A stretch of 53,664 nucleotides of DNA, from contig DGTJ01000057.1 of NCBI GenBank assembly GCA_002393725.1, forward strand, positions 1 through 53,664. Reading direction: 5' to 3'. The position numbers and the translations under genes were made by a program. Of the stretch, positions 1 through 7,423 are shown one piece after another; position 1 is the stretch's first letter, and every line of letters starts with the position of its first letter. The notes below the pieces were generated by a model that saw only the letters and a program-made list of their open reading frames with translations, made no database searches and was not told the origin of the DNA. This DNA is from Prevotella sp. UBA4339 (GTDB taxonomy: Bacteria > Bacteroidota > Bacteroidia > Bacteroidales > Bacteroidaceae).

Positions 1-755
1 GTAATAGAGCTGTAGCTGTCCCAGTATTCCTTCTTGCTGGCCACATACTCATTGCGCTCCTCCGGTGTAAAACGTGCGATTTCAGCCTGTTCGAAAAAAC
101 GGGTGAAGATACGCTCCTGGAGCGCCTTCGGACGTTCCAGCAGGCGGGCAAGGTTTGCAAGGGCAAAAAGCCACTTGTCGAACATCGTCTCGAGCTCGTC
201 CTCTGTCTTGCTGAACTTCGGCATCTCAAGATAAACGAACGTCAGTTTGTCATAGAATACATGATTGTCCTCAACGTCCTTCAGCTTTACCTCATGGATC
301 ATGCTGTCATCAGCATACTCACCCTCCGGGAAGGTGAAGTTCAGGATGCCAACTGTATAGACATCGTCAAGGCGATAGTTCCAAGGTCCCTTGGGAGCCT
401 GTTCGCGGATAGGATAGGTGGAGTAATAGATGCTACGGTCCTTGAAGTACTGCTGCTCGGTCTTCTGCATCTCGACAATGATGCGGCTGCCGTCAGCCAA
501 CTGGCAGTAGACATCAAACACAGCCTTGCGGTCGTAGATGCCCTCACCGAGGTGCTCGCTGTTCAGATAAGTAAGGTCGGTAATCTCGGGCTTTCCGCTG
601 AACAGGGCATTAAGGAAACTTATCAGCAAGTCCTTGTTCAGCTCTGTGCCGAACAGTTTCTTGAATCCGAAGTCCGTGTACGGATTAACGTACCTCTCGC
701 TGATCTCTACTTCCATTGTATCTTCTCCCTGCATTTTTTCCTTGTCTGTTCCCAT
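1..755 (-). CDS. Rpn family recombination-promoting nuclease / putative transposase (3' end cut off)
   Basis: The reading frame runs from ATG at 755 off the left edge with no stop, so 251 codons of an incomplete gene are visible. The N-terminal region contains DFGFKKLFG followed by DVYCQLADG and IIVEMQK, the D...ExQ/K arrangement of PD-(D/E)XK nucleases in the Rpn/PDDEXK-transposase family. Rpn proteins are DNA endonucleases that promote RecA-independent recombination; in Bacteroidales they are numerous and often decayed. A Bacteroidetes promoter lies just upstream (806-837). A second in-frame ATG 13 codons downstream could also start translation. Family is confident; activity cannot be judged without the C terminus. 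Confidence 0.85.
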   Translation of the reverse strand, partial: MGTDKEKMQGEDTMEVEISERYVNPYTDFGFKKLFGTELNKDLLISFLNALFSGKPEITDLTYLNSEHLGEGIYDRKAVFDVYCQLADGSRIIVEMQKTEQQYFKDRSIYYSTYPIREQAPKGPWNYRLDDVYTVGILNFTFPEGEYADDSMIHEVKLKDVEDNHVFYDKLTFVYLEMPKFSKTEDELETMFDKWLFALANLARLLERPKALQERIFTRFFEQAEIARFTPEERNEYVASKKEYWDSYSSI

Positions 756-805
756 AGAATAATAAATTTAGGTGGTTAAACATGTTGTTTGTTATTTATC
801 GGTTG

Positions 806-837
806 CAAAGATACAAACTATTTCTGAATACTCCAAA
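806..837 (-). promoter_or_regulatory. Bacteroidetes-type promoter for the Rpn-family gene
   Basis: On the minus strand a -33 TTTG (834-837) and a -7 TATCTTTG (806-813) are separated by 20 bp, matching the sigma-ABfr consensus. The start codon lies about 50 bp downstream. Confidence 0.75.
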
Positions 838-894
838 TTATTCTGAAGGAAAATTAAGAAATACAATCTAAAGGGTCATGACCCCATGTGCTCA

Positions 895-1066
895 GACTCA
901 GAAACTCAGAACTCAGTTTTAAAAATGGGAGGGTATAGGGAGAGGAGTATAAGTAATAATGTATAATATTATTATATATTATATATATATTATATATATA
1001 ATATCTACAGATAGTCTCTTGTAACAGGGGTGGCAATATAAAAACTGAGTTCTGAGTTTCTGAGTC
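895..1066. repeat. 172-bp inverted-repeat element with 26-bp perfect arms
   Basis: The arms at 895-920 and 1041-1066 are perfect reverse complements over 26 bases. Each arm is built from three closely spaced ACTCAG words. The 120-bp interior is purine-rich at first, then an almost pure A/T stretch (about 950-1013). No clear target-site duplication flanks it. It carries no plausible gene. It may be a MITE-like element, a regulatory cruciform, or a relic of a mobile cassette that also included the broken HU-like gene downstream. Confidence 0.7.
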
Positions 1067-1110
1067 AAACTATGCTAAGTGTTTTTTTAAGTGCTTTTTT
1101 TCGAAAATAA

Positions 1111-1142
1111 TTTGGAAGATACACGAATTTTTTGTACCTTTG
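1111..1142 (+). promoter_or_regulatory. Promoter for the broken HU-like gene
   Basis: TTTG at 1111-1114, 20-bp spacer, TACCTTTG at 1135-1142. The predicted leader to the ATG at 1324 is long, about 175 nt, and contains the 22-bp-period repeats at 1174-1223. Confidence 0.75.
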
Positions 1143-1173
1143 CACTGTCAAATGAAAGGAGGAACAAGACGGT

Positions 1174-1223
1174 CATTAATAGAAAAAATTGCGAGCATTA
1201 AATCTAGAAATTGCGCGCATTAA
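1174..1223 (+). repeat. Three CATTAA-containing repeats with a 22-bp period in the leader
   Basis: CATTAA occurs at 1174-1179, 1196-1201 and 1218-1223, exactly 22 bp apart. The last two units are near-identical 16-mers (1186-1201 and 1208-1223; one difference, AAATTGCGNGCATTAA). The two-turn spacing is compatible with protein binding on one face of DNA, but function is unknown. Confidence 0.55.
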
Positions 1224-1323
1224 TGGTAGCAAGATTTTCCCTTAATACCCCGCCCGAAGCCTGATTCTGAGACACAGAGAGAATTAACTAAATTATTTAA
1301 CAACACAAAAACTAGATTAGACT

Positions 1324-1539
1324 ATGGCAATAAAAGTAATTGCACAGCGCCGTGAAGTGAAACTCGGCAAGAACCCAGGGAAGAAGTTCGTGATGCGCCC
1401 CGACCTCTACATCCCTATCCAGGAGAAGAAAATGTTCGCAGAGGCATCAACCCACTCGGGAATCTCTGCAGGTGTGATCATAATAACAGCAATCAACACA
1501 ACAAAAGGAGGAAACGGAGTTACGAGCTGCATGGGATAA
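1324..1539 (+). pseudogene. Truncated HU-like DNA-binding protein apparently fused to the tail of a 'smalltalk'-type peptide
   Basis: The first ~50 residues (MAIKVIAQRREVKLGKNPG..., then HSGISAGV) match the N terminus of Bacteroidales HU-like DNA-binding proteins, which normally run to about 130-180 residues. After residue 50 the match stops and the last 21 residues (ITAI then GVTSCMG before the stop) resemble the C terminus of the small 'smalltalk' peptides (about 30 aa) usually encoded just downstream of such HU genes. The simplest reading is a deletion that joined two neighbouring genes in frame and removed most of the DNA-binding domain. It still has a good promoter and a terminator, so a 71-aa product may be made. 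The family match is from memory of these proteins, not a search. Confidence 0.6.
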
Positions 1540-1540
1540 A

Positions 1541-1576
1541 CCCACAGGACTCAACGGAGAGCCTGTGGGGCTTTTG
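1541..1576 (+). terminator. Intrinsic terminator after the HU-like remnant
   Basis: CCCACAGG (1541-1548) pairs with CCTGTGGG (1562-1569) around a 13-nt loop and is followed by GCTTTTG. It begins 2 bp after the stop codon. From here to the hisIE promoter (about 190 bp) only short weak hairpins are visible and no gene. Confidence 0.7.
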
Positions 1577-1769
1577 CTCTGCGGAGGATTTTTTCCTCTA
1601 CGGATTATAGGAAGAGGGGATTTTAGCTCTACTGAGCTGGATTCTGAGGATTTGGCCATGCGGAGACAAAAAAACGTCTGATATTTCGATTTAACTTCTG
1701 ATTAAGTGGTCCATACACCATTTCCCAGATACTTCTTACACCTATTTTTATGGAAAAACACAAATTTTA

Positions 1770-1801
1770 TTTGGTTATTAGATACTTTTATACTACCTTT
1801 G
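1770..1801 (+). promoter_or_regulatory. Promoter of the hisIE-ftsE-lysC-lysA operon
   Basis: TTTG at 1770-1773, 20-bp spacer, TACCTTTG at 1794-1801. It places transcription just upstream of the ATG at 1828 and rules out the in-frame ATG at 1750 as the start of hisIE. Confidence 0.85.
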
Positions 1802-1827
1802 CAGCAAATTATACAAAAATTAAAAAG

Positions 1828-2484
1828 ATGAAGATAGACTTTGAGAAATGCGGAGGACTCGTTCCGGCTATAATACAGGACGCAAGCACCAGGCAGGTGC
1901 TCATGCTCGGATATATGAACCAGGAGGCGTACGACAAGACAATCGACACCAGGAAGGTGACCTTCTGGAGCAGGTCGAGACAGTGCCTCTGGACTAAGGG
2001 AGAGACATCAGGCAACTACCTGAACCTCGTGGACATCAAGACAGACTGCGACAACGACACCCTGCTGGTAAGGGTCAACCCCACGGGGCCCACCTGCCAT
2101 AAGGGCACCGACACATGCTGGGGCGAGGAGAACACCGCTCCCGACTCTGCATCGCTCGACTTCCTGAGAGAGCTGCAGGACTTCATCGACAAGAGGAAGG
2201 TGGAGATGCCCGAAGGCAGCTATACCACCTCGCTCTTCAAGGACGGAGTGAACAGAATAGCCCAGAAGGTGGGCGAAGAGGCGCTCGAGACGGTCATCGA
2301 GGCCACCAACGGCTCGAAGGAGAAACTCATCTATGAGGCCTCCGACACGATATACCACCTCATAGTGCTGCTCGCAAGCAAGGGGCTGCGCATAGAGGAC
2401 GTGGTGGAAGAACTGCACAAGCGCCACGACCCCAACTGGGACAGGAAAAGACGAGAGGCAAAGGCCAAGGGCGAGATGAAATAG
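1828..2484 (+). CDS. hisIE: Bifunctional phosphoribosyl-AMP cyclohydrolase / phosphoribosyl-ATP diphosphatase
   Basis: Catalyses two consecutive early steps of histidine synthesis: hydrolysis of PR-ATP to PR-AMP (HisE part) and ring opening of PR-AMP (HisI part). The 218-aa product has the HisI domain first (residues ~1-110; SRSRQCLWTKGETSGN and the cysteine-containing metal site TCHKGTDTCW), then the all-helical HisE domain (~115-215; KVGEEALETVIEA). ATG 1828 is chosen because the promoter lies between it and the upstream in-frame ATG. No other his gene is in the window; it heads an operon with ftsE 8 bp downstream. Confidence 0.95.
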   Translation: MKIDFEKCGGLVPAIIQDASTRQVLMLGYMNQEAYDKTIDTRKVTFWSRSRQCLWTKGETSGNYLNLVDIKTDCDNDTLLVRVNPTGPTCHKGTDTCWGEENTAPDSASLDFLRELQDFIDKRKVEMPEGSYTTSLFKDGVNRIAQKVGEEALETVIEATNGSKEKLIYEASDTIYHLIVLLASKGLRIEDVVEELHKRHDPNWDRKRREAKAKGEMK

Positions 2485-2492
2485 AAATCGGT

Positions 2493-3245
2493 ATGAGACT
2501 GGTAGAATATAAAAACGCAAACATACACCAAAGGCACGGAGTGCTCGTGCTCGAAGGGGTGGACCTACACGCTGACGAGGGCGAGCTGATCTATGTCATC
2601 GGGCGCGTGGGCAGCGGAAAGACCACGCTGCTCAGGACGCTATACTGTGAGAACGACCTGGACGAGGCGGAACAGGCGACAGTGCTCGGCTGCAACCTGC
2701 TCGACATGAAGCGCAAGGACATCCCCACCCTGCGCAGGCAGATGGGGATCATCTTCCAGGACTTCCAGCTGCTGGGAGACAGGACGATATACAAGAACCT
2801 CGAGTTCGTGCTCAAGGCCACGGGGTGGAAAGACAAGGCACAGAGGGACGAAAGGATCGGTGAAGTGCTGCATGCAGTAGGCATGGAAGACTCGATAGAG
2901 AAGATGCCCCACGAACTGTCGGGCGGAGAACAGCAGCGAATAGCCATAGCAAGGGCCATGCTCAACAAACCGAAGCTCATAATAGCCGACGAACCGACGG
3001 GCAACCTCGACCCCGAGACGGCCGAAGGAGTGGTGAAGATGCTGAAGGAGATATCACAGAACGGCACGGCGGTCATCATGGCGACCCACAACCACACGCT
3101 GGTGGAGAAATACCCAGGCACGGTGTACAAGTGCGAGCACGGACGGCTGGAGGATATCACCAAGAGCTATCACGACTTCAGACTGGCCGACGAGCCCGAC
3201 AGGGACAACATCGAGGTGAAATACACGGAAAGAATGGAAATATAA
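2493..3245 (+). CDS. ftsE: FtsE-like cell division ABC ATP-binding protein
   Basis: Cytoplasmic ATPase expected to work with the membrane protein FtsX, coupling ATP hydrolysis to peptidoglycan hydrolase activation at the septum. The 250-aa chain has Walker A GRVGSGKTT (~37-45), Q-loop IIFQDFQ, signature LSGGEQQR, Walker B LIIADEPTGNLD and the H-loop MATHNH. It has a C-terminal tail of about 30 residues past the usual ~220-aa FtsE. ftsX is not adjacent. It lies between hisIE (8 bp) and lysC (16 bp), so it is co-transcribed with amino-acid genes. Another LolD/MacB-type ATPase is possible, but overall length and motifs fit FtsE best. Confidence 0.85.
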   Translation: MRLVEYKNANIHQRHGVLVLEGVDLHADEGELIYVIGRVGSGKTTLLRTLYCENDLDEAEQATVLGCNLLDMKRKDIPTLRRQMGIIFQDFQLLGDRTIYKNLEFVLKATGWKDKAQRDERIGEVLHAVGMEDSIEKMPHELSGGEQQRIAIARAMLNKPKLIIADEPTGNLDPETAEGVVKMLKEISQNGTAVIMATHNHTLVEKYPGTVYKCEHGRLEDITKSYHDFRLADEPDRDNIEVKYTERMEI

Positions 3246-3261
3246 AAAAAACGGAATAAGA

Positions 3262-4578
3262 ATGAAAGTTATGAAGTTTGGCGGTACCTCCGTTGGTACA
3301 CCGCAGAGAATGAAAGAGGTGACGAAGCTGGTCACTAAGAGTGGACAACCAGTGTTTGTGGTCTTGTCGGCTATGTCGGGAACGACCAACTCGCTCGTGG
3401 AGATCTCAGACTATCTCTACAAGAAAAACCCCGACGGGGCGAATGAGGTGATCAACCGCCTCGAACAGAAATATGCCAAGCACGTGGAGGAGCTGTACGA
3501 CAAGGAAGAGACGAAACAGGCCACACGGGAGTTTCTGAAGGGCGAGTTCGACTACCTGAGGTCGTTCACCAAGGAGCTATTCACCTCCTTTGAGGAGAAG
3601 AGCATCGTGGCACAGGGCGAGATGATGTCTACCAACATGGTGGTCAACTATATGAAGGAGAACGGCATCAATGCCGTGCTGCTCAATGCGCTCGACTTCA
3701 TGCGCACGGACAAGAACTCAGAGCCCGACCCAGTGTACATCAAGACCAAGCTGAACGCCATACTCGAGGAGAACCAGGGCGCACAGGTGTACGTCACTCA
3801 GGGATTCATCTGCCGCAATGCCTACGGCGAGATCGACAACCTGCAGAGGGGCGGTTCGGACTATACCGCCTCGCTCATCGGAGCGGCAATAGATGCCGAG
3901 GAGATACAGATATGGACCGACATAGACGGCATGCACAACAATGACCCGAGAGTGGTGGACCATACCGAGCCCGTACACCAGCTGCACTTCGAGGAGGCAG
4001 CAGAGCTGGCCTACTTCGGGGCGAAGATACTGCACCCCACATGCGTGCAGCCGGCGAAATATGCGGGAATACCGGTAAGACTGCTGAACACCATGGACCC
4101 CGATGCAGAGGGTACGACTATCTCAAACGCTACGGAGTACGGCAAGATCAAAGCCATCGCGGCAAAGGACAATATCATTGCCATCAAGATAAAGTCGTCG
4201 CGCATGCTGCTCGCTACGGGATTCCTGCGTAAGGTGTTCGAGATATTCGAGAGCTACCAGACGCCTATCGACATGGTGTGCACATCGGAGGTGGGTGTGT
4301 CGATGAGTATCGACAACTCAGCCCACTTAGGGGAGATAGTTGACGAACTGAAGAAATACGGCACGGTGACTGTCGACACCGGGATGTGCATCATCTGCGT
4401 GGTGGGCGACCTCGACTGGTCGAACATCGGCTTTGAGACGCTCGCTCTCGACGCACTCAAGGATATACCAGTGCGAATGGTAAGCTATGGAGGCTCCAAC
4501 TACAACATCTCATTCCTCATACGTGAGGAGGACAAGAGACGGGCACTGCAGAAACTGAGCGACACAATCTTCAAATAG
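3262..4578 (+). CDS. lysC: Aspartate kinase (monofunctional)
   Basis: Phosphorylates aspartate, the first step of the lysine/threonine/methionine family. The 438-aa protein starts with the kinase motif KFGGTSVGTPQRM, has the nucleotide/aspartate region GGSDYTASLIGAAIDAEEIQIWTD (in two parts: GGSDYTASL and EIQIWTDIDG) and ends with tandem ACT regulatory domains (~300-438). lysA follows 7 bp downstream, which suggests this isozyme feeds diaminopimelate and lysine. The second aspartate kinase in the window is fused in ThrA (13346-15787) and begins with the same KVMKFGGTSVG segment, so this is a diverged paralogue pair. Confidence 0.95.
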   Translation: MKVMKFGGTSVGTPQRMKEVTKLVTKSGQPVFVVLSAMSGTTNSLVEISDYLYKKNPDGANEVINRLEQKYAKHVEELYDKEETKQATREFLKGEFDYLRSFTKELFTSFEEKSIVAQGEMMSTNMVVNYMKENGINAVLLNALDFMRTDKNSEPDPVYIKTKLNAILEENQGAQVYVTQGFICRNAYGEIDNLQRGGSDYTASLIGAAIDAEEIQIWTDIDGMHNNDPRVVDHTEPVHQLHFEEAAELAYFGAKILHPTCVQPAKYAGIPVRLLNTMDPDAEGTTISNATEYGKIKAIAAKDNIIAIKIKSSRMLLATGFLRKVFEIFESYQTPIDMVCTSEVGVSMSIDNSAHLGEIVDELKKYGTVTVDTGMCIICVVGDLDWSNIGFETLALDALKDIPVRMVSYGGSNYNISFLIREEDKRRALQKLSDTIFK

Positions 4579-4585
4579 GCCGCAC

Positions 4586-5743
4586 ATGGGAAAAGGACAT
4601 TTTCCGATCGACAGGCTCAAGGGGATAGAGACACCGTTCTACTGGTATGACACCGACGTGCTCAGACGTACGCTGGAGGCTATCAATGCCGAGGCAGGGA
4701 AGCACGAGGGGTTCGTGGTGCACTATGCGGTGAAGGCGAATGCCAACCCGAAGCTGCTGAGGATCATCAGGGCTGCAGGCCTGGGGGCTGACTGCGTCAG
4801 CGGCGGTGAGATAGAGGCGGCGGTAAAGGCGGGATTCCCCCACGACAGGATCGTATATGCCGGCGTGGGAAAGAGCGACTGGGAGATCAACCTCGGACTG
4901 GACAACGACATCTTCTGCTTCAACGTGGAGAGCATACCCGAACTGGAGGTGATAAACCAGCTGGCGGGTGAACGCGGCAAGGTGGCAAGGGTGGCATTCA
5001 GACTCAACCCTAACGTCGGGGCACATACACATGCCAACATCACTACCGGGCTCGCGGAGAACAAGTTCGGCATCGCCATGAGAGATATGATCAGCGTCAT
5101 AGAGGAGGCGGCGAAGATGGAGAATGTGAAGTTCGTAGGACTGCACTTCCATATCGGATCGCAGATACTCGACATGGGTGACTTCGAGGCACTGTGCAAC
5201 CGTATCAACGAACTGCAGGGCATACTCGACAACCATCGCATACGGGTGGAGCACATCAACGTGGGAGGAGGCCTCGGGGTGGACTATGAGCACCCCAACA
5301 GACTGCCCATACCCGACTTCAAGGCCTACTTCGACACGTATGCCAAGAAGCTGAAGCTGCGCCCCGGACAGACACTGCACTTCGAACTGGGAAGGGCGGT
5401 GGTGGCACAGTGCGGCTCGCTGATCACGCGTACATTATATATAAAAGAAGGAGCGGTGAAGAAGTTCGCCATCGTAGATGCAGGATTCACCGACCTCATC
5501 AGGCCTGCCCTCTATCAGGCGTACCACAAGATAGAGAATATCTCAAGCGACGAACCGGCTGAGGCATACGACGTGGTGGGACCTATCTGCGAGTCGACAG
5601 ACGTGTTCGCCAAGCAAGTAGACCTCAACAAGGCGCACCGAGGTGACCTCATGGCGATACGCTCGGCAGGGGCATACGGCGAGATAATGGCTTCACAATA
5701 TAATTGCAGGAAACTGCCTAAAGGGTATTTGAGTGATGAGTAA
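4586..5743 (+). CDS. lysA: Diaminopimelate decarboxylase
   Basis: PLP-dependent decarboxylation of meso-diaminopimelate to lysine, the last step of lysine synthesis. The 385-aa product has the fold-type III features: YAVKANANPKLL with the PLP lysine (~53), HFHIGSQ, the phosphate-binding GGGLGVDYEHP, and CESTDVFAK near the C terminus contributing the active-site Cys. ATG 4586 is 7 bp after lysC. The 3' end overlaps the next gene by 8 bp, indicating translational coupling. Confidence 0.95.
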   Translation: MGKGHFPIDRLKGIETPFYWYDTDVLRRTLEAINAEAGKHEGFVVHYAVKANANPKLLRIIRAAGLGADCVSGGEIEAAVKAGFPHDRIVYAGVGKSDWEINLGLDNDIFCFNVESIPELEVINQLAGERGKVARVAFRLNPNVGAHTHANITTGLAENKFGIAMRDMISVIEEAAKMENVKFVGLHFHIGSQILDMGDFEALCNRINELQGILDNHRIRVEHINVGGGLGVDYEHPNRLPIPDFKAYFDTYAKKLKLRPGQTLHFELGRAVVAQCGSLITRTLYIKEGAVKKFAIVDAGFTDLIRPALYQAYHKIENISSDEPAEAYDVVGPICESTDVFAKQVDLNKAHRGDLMAIRSAGAYGEIMASQYNCRKLPKGYLSDE

Positions 5744-6347
5744 GTTTTCGGTCGTCATGACCGTTTATGATAACGCAACAGAACTGGAGGAGCATCTAAA
5801 GGACTTCCTGACACAGGACTTTCAGGAGGGATATGAGGTAATAGTGGTCGACGAGTCGTCGAGCGACAATACCGACAACGTGCTGAAACTGAACATGCAG
5901 CAGTATCCGCAGCTATACAAGACATTCCTTCCGAAGCCCAACAGGAACGTCAGCAGAAGAAAATTAGCTTTAACGATAGGCGTGAAAGCCGCTAAGAACG
6001 AGTGGGTTATATTCACCGACATCCATTTCTACCCGCCGTCGCAGACATGGCTCGCAGAACTCGCTGAGGCCCTGGACAGCGCCAATGACCTGTACCTCGG
6101 CTACTTCACCAAGAATGGAACGCAGCTGAAGGAGTACATGAGTGTAGGCGAGGCCGGAAACGTCATCATGAAGACAGAAAGGCTCAAGGCCGACGGACAC
6201 AAGGGAAAGAGGATGAGAGTGAGGCGAGGCAAGTATGACTTCATCGCGGTGAAGAGGGACAAGGCTCACGATGCGCTCGCCTTCTTCGAGAAGAGAATAG
6301 GATTCTGCCAACTGCTCGGAATGAGACTGGGAATGATGCTTGGATGA
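5736..6347 (+). CDS. Family 2 glycosyltransferase (GT-A fold)
   Basis: About 203 aa. The N terminus FSVVMTVYDNATELEEHL and VIVVDESSSDN is the nucleotide-sugar binding start of GT2 enzymes; IFTDIHFYPPS takes the place of the metal-binding DxD region. The product is short for GT2 and lacks a membrane anchor, so it is cytosolic. Start ATG 5736 is preferred over GTG 5733. It overlaps lysA by 8 bp and ends in an ATGA overlap with the next glycosyltransferase-like gene, so the pair probably acts on the same, unidentified, glycan. Confidence 0.8.
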   Translation: MSKFSVVMTVYDNATELEEHLKDFLTQDFQEGYEVIVVDESSSDNTDNVLKLNMQQYPQLYKTFLPKPNRNVSRRKLALTIGVKAAKNEWVIFTDIHFYPPSQTWLAELAEALDSANDLYLGYFTKNGTQLKEYMSVGEAGNVIMKTERLKADGHKGKRMRVRRGKYDFIAVKRDKAHDALAFFEKRIGFCQLLGMRLGMMLG

Positions 6348-7423
6348 TGAGAGTGCTCTATGTTTACCCGAAAAACGACGATATGGTGGCAAGGCATGTC
6401 AGCATATTGGCTGGGGGTATGCAGAATAGCGCCGAGGTGAGGTGCGTCGGCAGCTACCAAGAGGCAAAGACTGCCATCAGGGAGTGGCAACCTGACATCG
6501 TGCACTGTCACGGATGCTGGAACTACAGTGTGGCAAAGGCGGGCAACAGTGCAAGAAGCCACGGGGCAAGGGTGGTGTTCTCACCTCACGGACAACTGGA
6601 GCCCTGGGTGATGGACAAGGACAGCTTCATGGAGAAACTGCCGAAGAAGGTCATGTGGCAGAGAAGCTTCGCAGAAAAGGCATACAGCGTCATCGCCTTC
6701 GGAAGGATGGAGGAGAAATTCCTCAGGAAGCTGAAATGGAACCCCAGGATAGAGGTGATACATAATGCGCTGATAACCAACAGCATCTCCCCGCAGCAGA
6801 TGTGCTCACAGACCTTTGCCGTCTACCAGAAAGTGATGGACTCCAACGTGCTCGAACTGATGGACGATGACTCAAGGAGGCTGCTCGCCACAATCATAAA
6901 GGCGGGGATCATGGGCGACGCACGATGGACTGGGACGGCACACGACAACGGCTCGGAACTGACGTGGAGACGAATACTGATATATGCTGAGCACCAGAAC
7001 ATAAGAAACTACGTGGACTACGGGATAAACATCCTCGGACTGAAGGTGCCCGGCATCGACACAGCGAAGATCGAGGCATACTTCCCCGAGAGATACAAGA
7101 GACCGCAGCCGGTGAAGGGACTCATCGGGGAGTACAAGGGCGACGAGACGGACTATATCGTCAGGATGATAAGACAGATAGAGAAACAGCCGCTGCTGCT
7201 ACACCTCATCGAACTGACAAGGGAACTGTATCGTGACAATGTCAACGACAGCAAGATCCGTGAGGCGCTCGAGGAGAAGAAGCTCGACCGCTTCGCAGCA
7301 AGACTGATGCAGGTGCTCAGCCAGCAGACACTGCTCGACGAGGGATACATGCCCGTAGACCCCGTCAGCGACAGGGGGACAAGAAAGATCAATTTGCAGA
7401 TTTCACAGATGTTAAAGATATGA
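6344..7423 (+). CDS. GT4-like glycosyltransferase with an atypical C-terminal half
   Basis: Residues 1-~145 look like the acceptor-binding half of a GT-B enzyme: RVLYVYPKNDDMVARHV, PDIVHCHGCWNYSVAK, VVFSPHGQLEPWV, then IEVIHNALITNS. The usual C-terminal donor domain with its EGFG-type Glu motif is missing. Instead about 210 residues of helical, charged sequence follow, with no motif I recognise (FAVYQKVMDSN, GIMGDARW, YGINILGLKVPG). I recall similar full-length proteins in other Bacteroidales, so this is probably a real architecture and not a truncation. Coupled by ATGA overlaps to the GT2 gene before it and fbp after it. Whether it transfers sugars is open. Confidence 0.65.
   Translation: MMRVLYVYPKNDDMVARHVSILAGGMQNSAEVRCVGSYQEAKTAIREWQPDIVHCHGCWNYSVAKAGNSARSHGARVVFSPHGQLEPWVMDKDSFMEKLPKKVMWQRSFAEKAYSVIAFGRMEEKFLRKLKWNPRIEVIHNALITNSISPQQMCSQTFAVYQKVMDSNVLELMDDDSRRLLATIIKAGIMGDARWTGTAHDNGSELTWRRILIYAEHQNIRNYVDYGINILGLKVPGIDTAKIEAYFPERYKRPQPVKGLIGEYKGDETDYIVRMIRQIEKQPLLLHLIELTRELYRDNVNDSKIREALEEKKLDRFAARLMQVLSQQTLLDEGYMPVDPVSDRGTRKINLQISQMLKI

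Noticed and set aside
261..779. 172-codon open frame on the plus strand
   Set aside because: It is the antisense shadow of the Rpn-family gene, which has clear PD-(D/E)XK motifs and its own promoter on the minus strand.
854..1036. 60-codon minus-strand frame across the inverted-repeat element
   Set aside because: Composition is dictated by the A/T run and repeat arm (Tyr/Ile runs); no homology or start signal, so not called as a gene.
4571..5380. 269-codon minus-strand frame opposite lysA
   Set aside because: Antisense shadow of a well-supported lysA; long only because of the high G+C third positions in this region.
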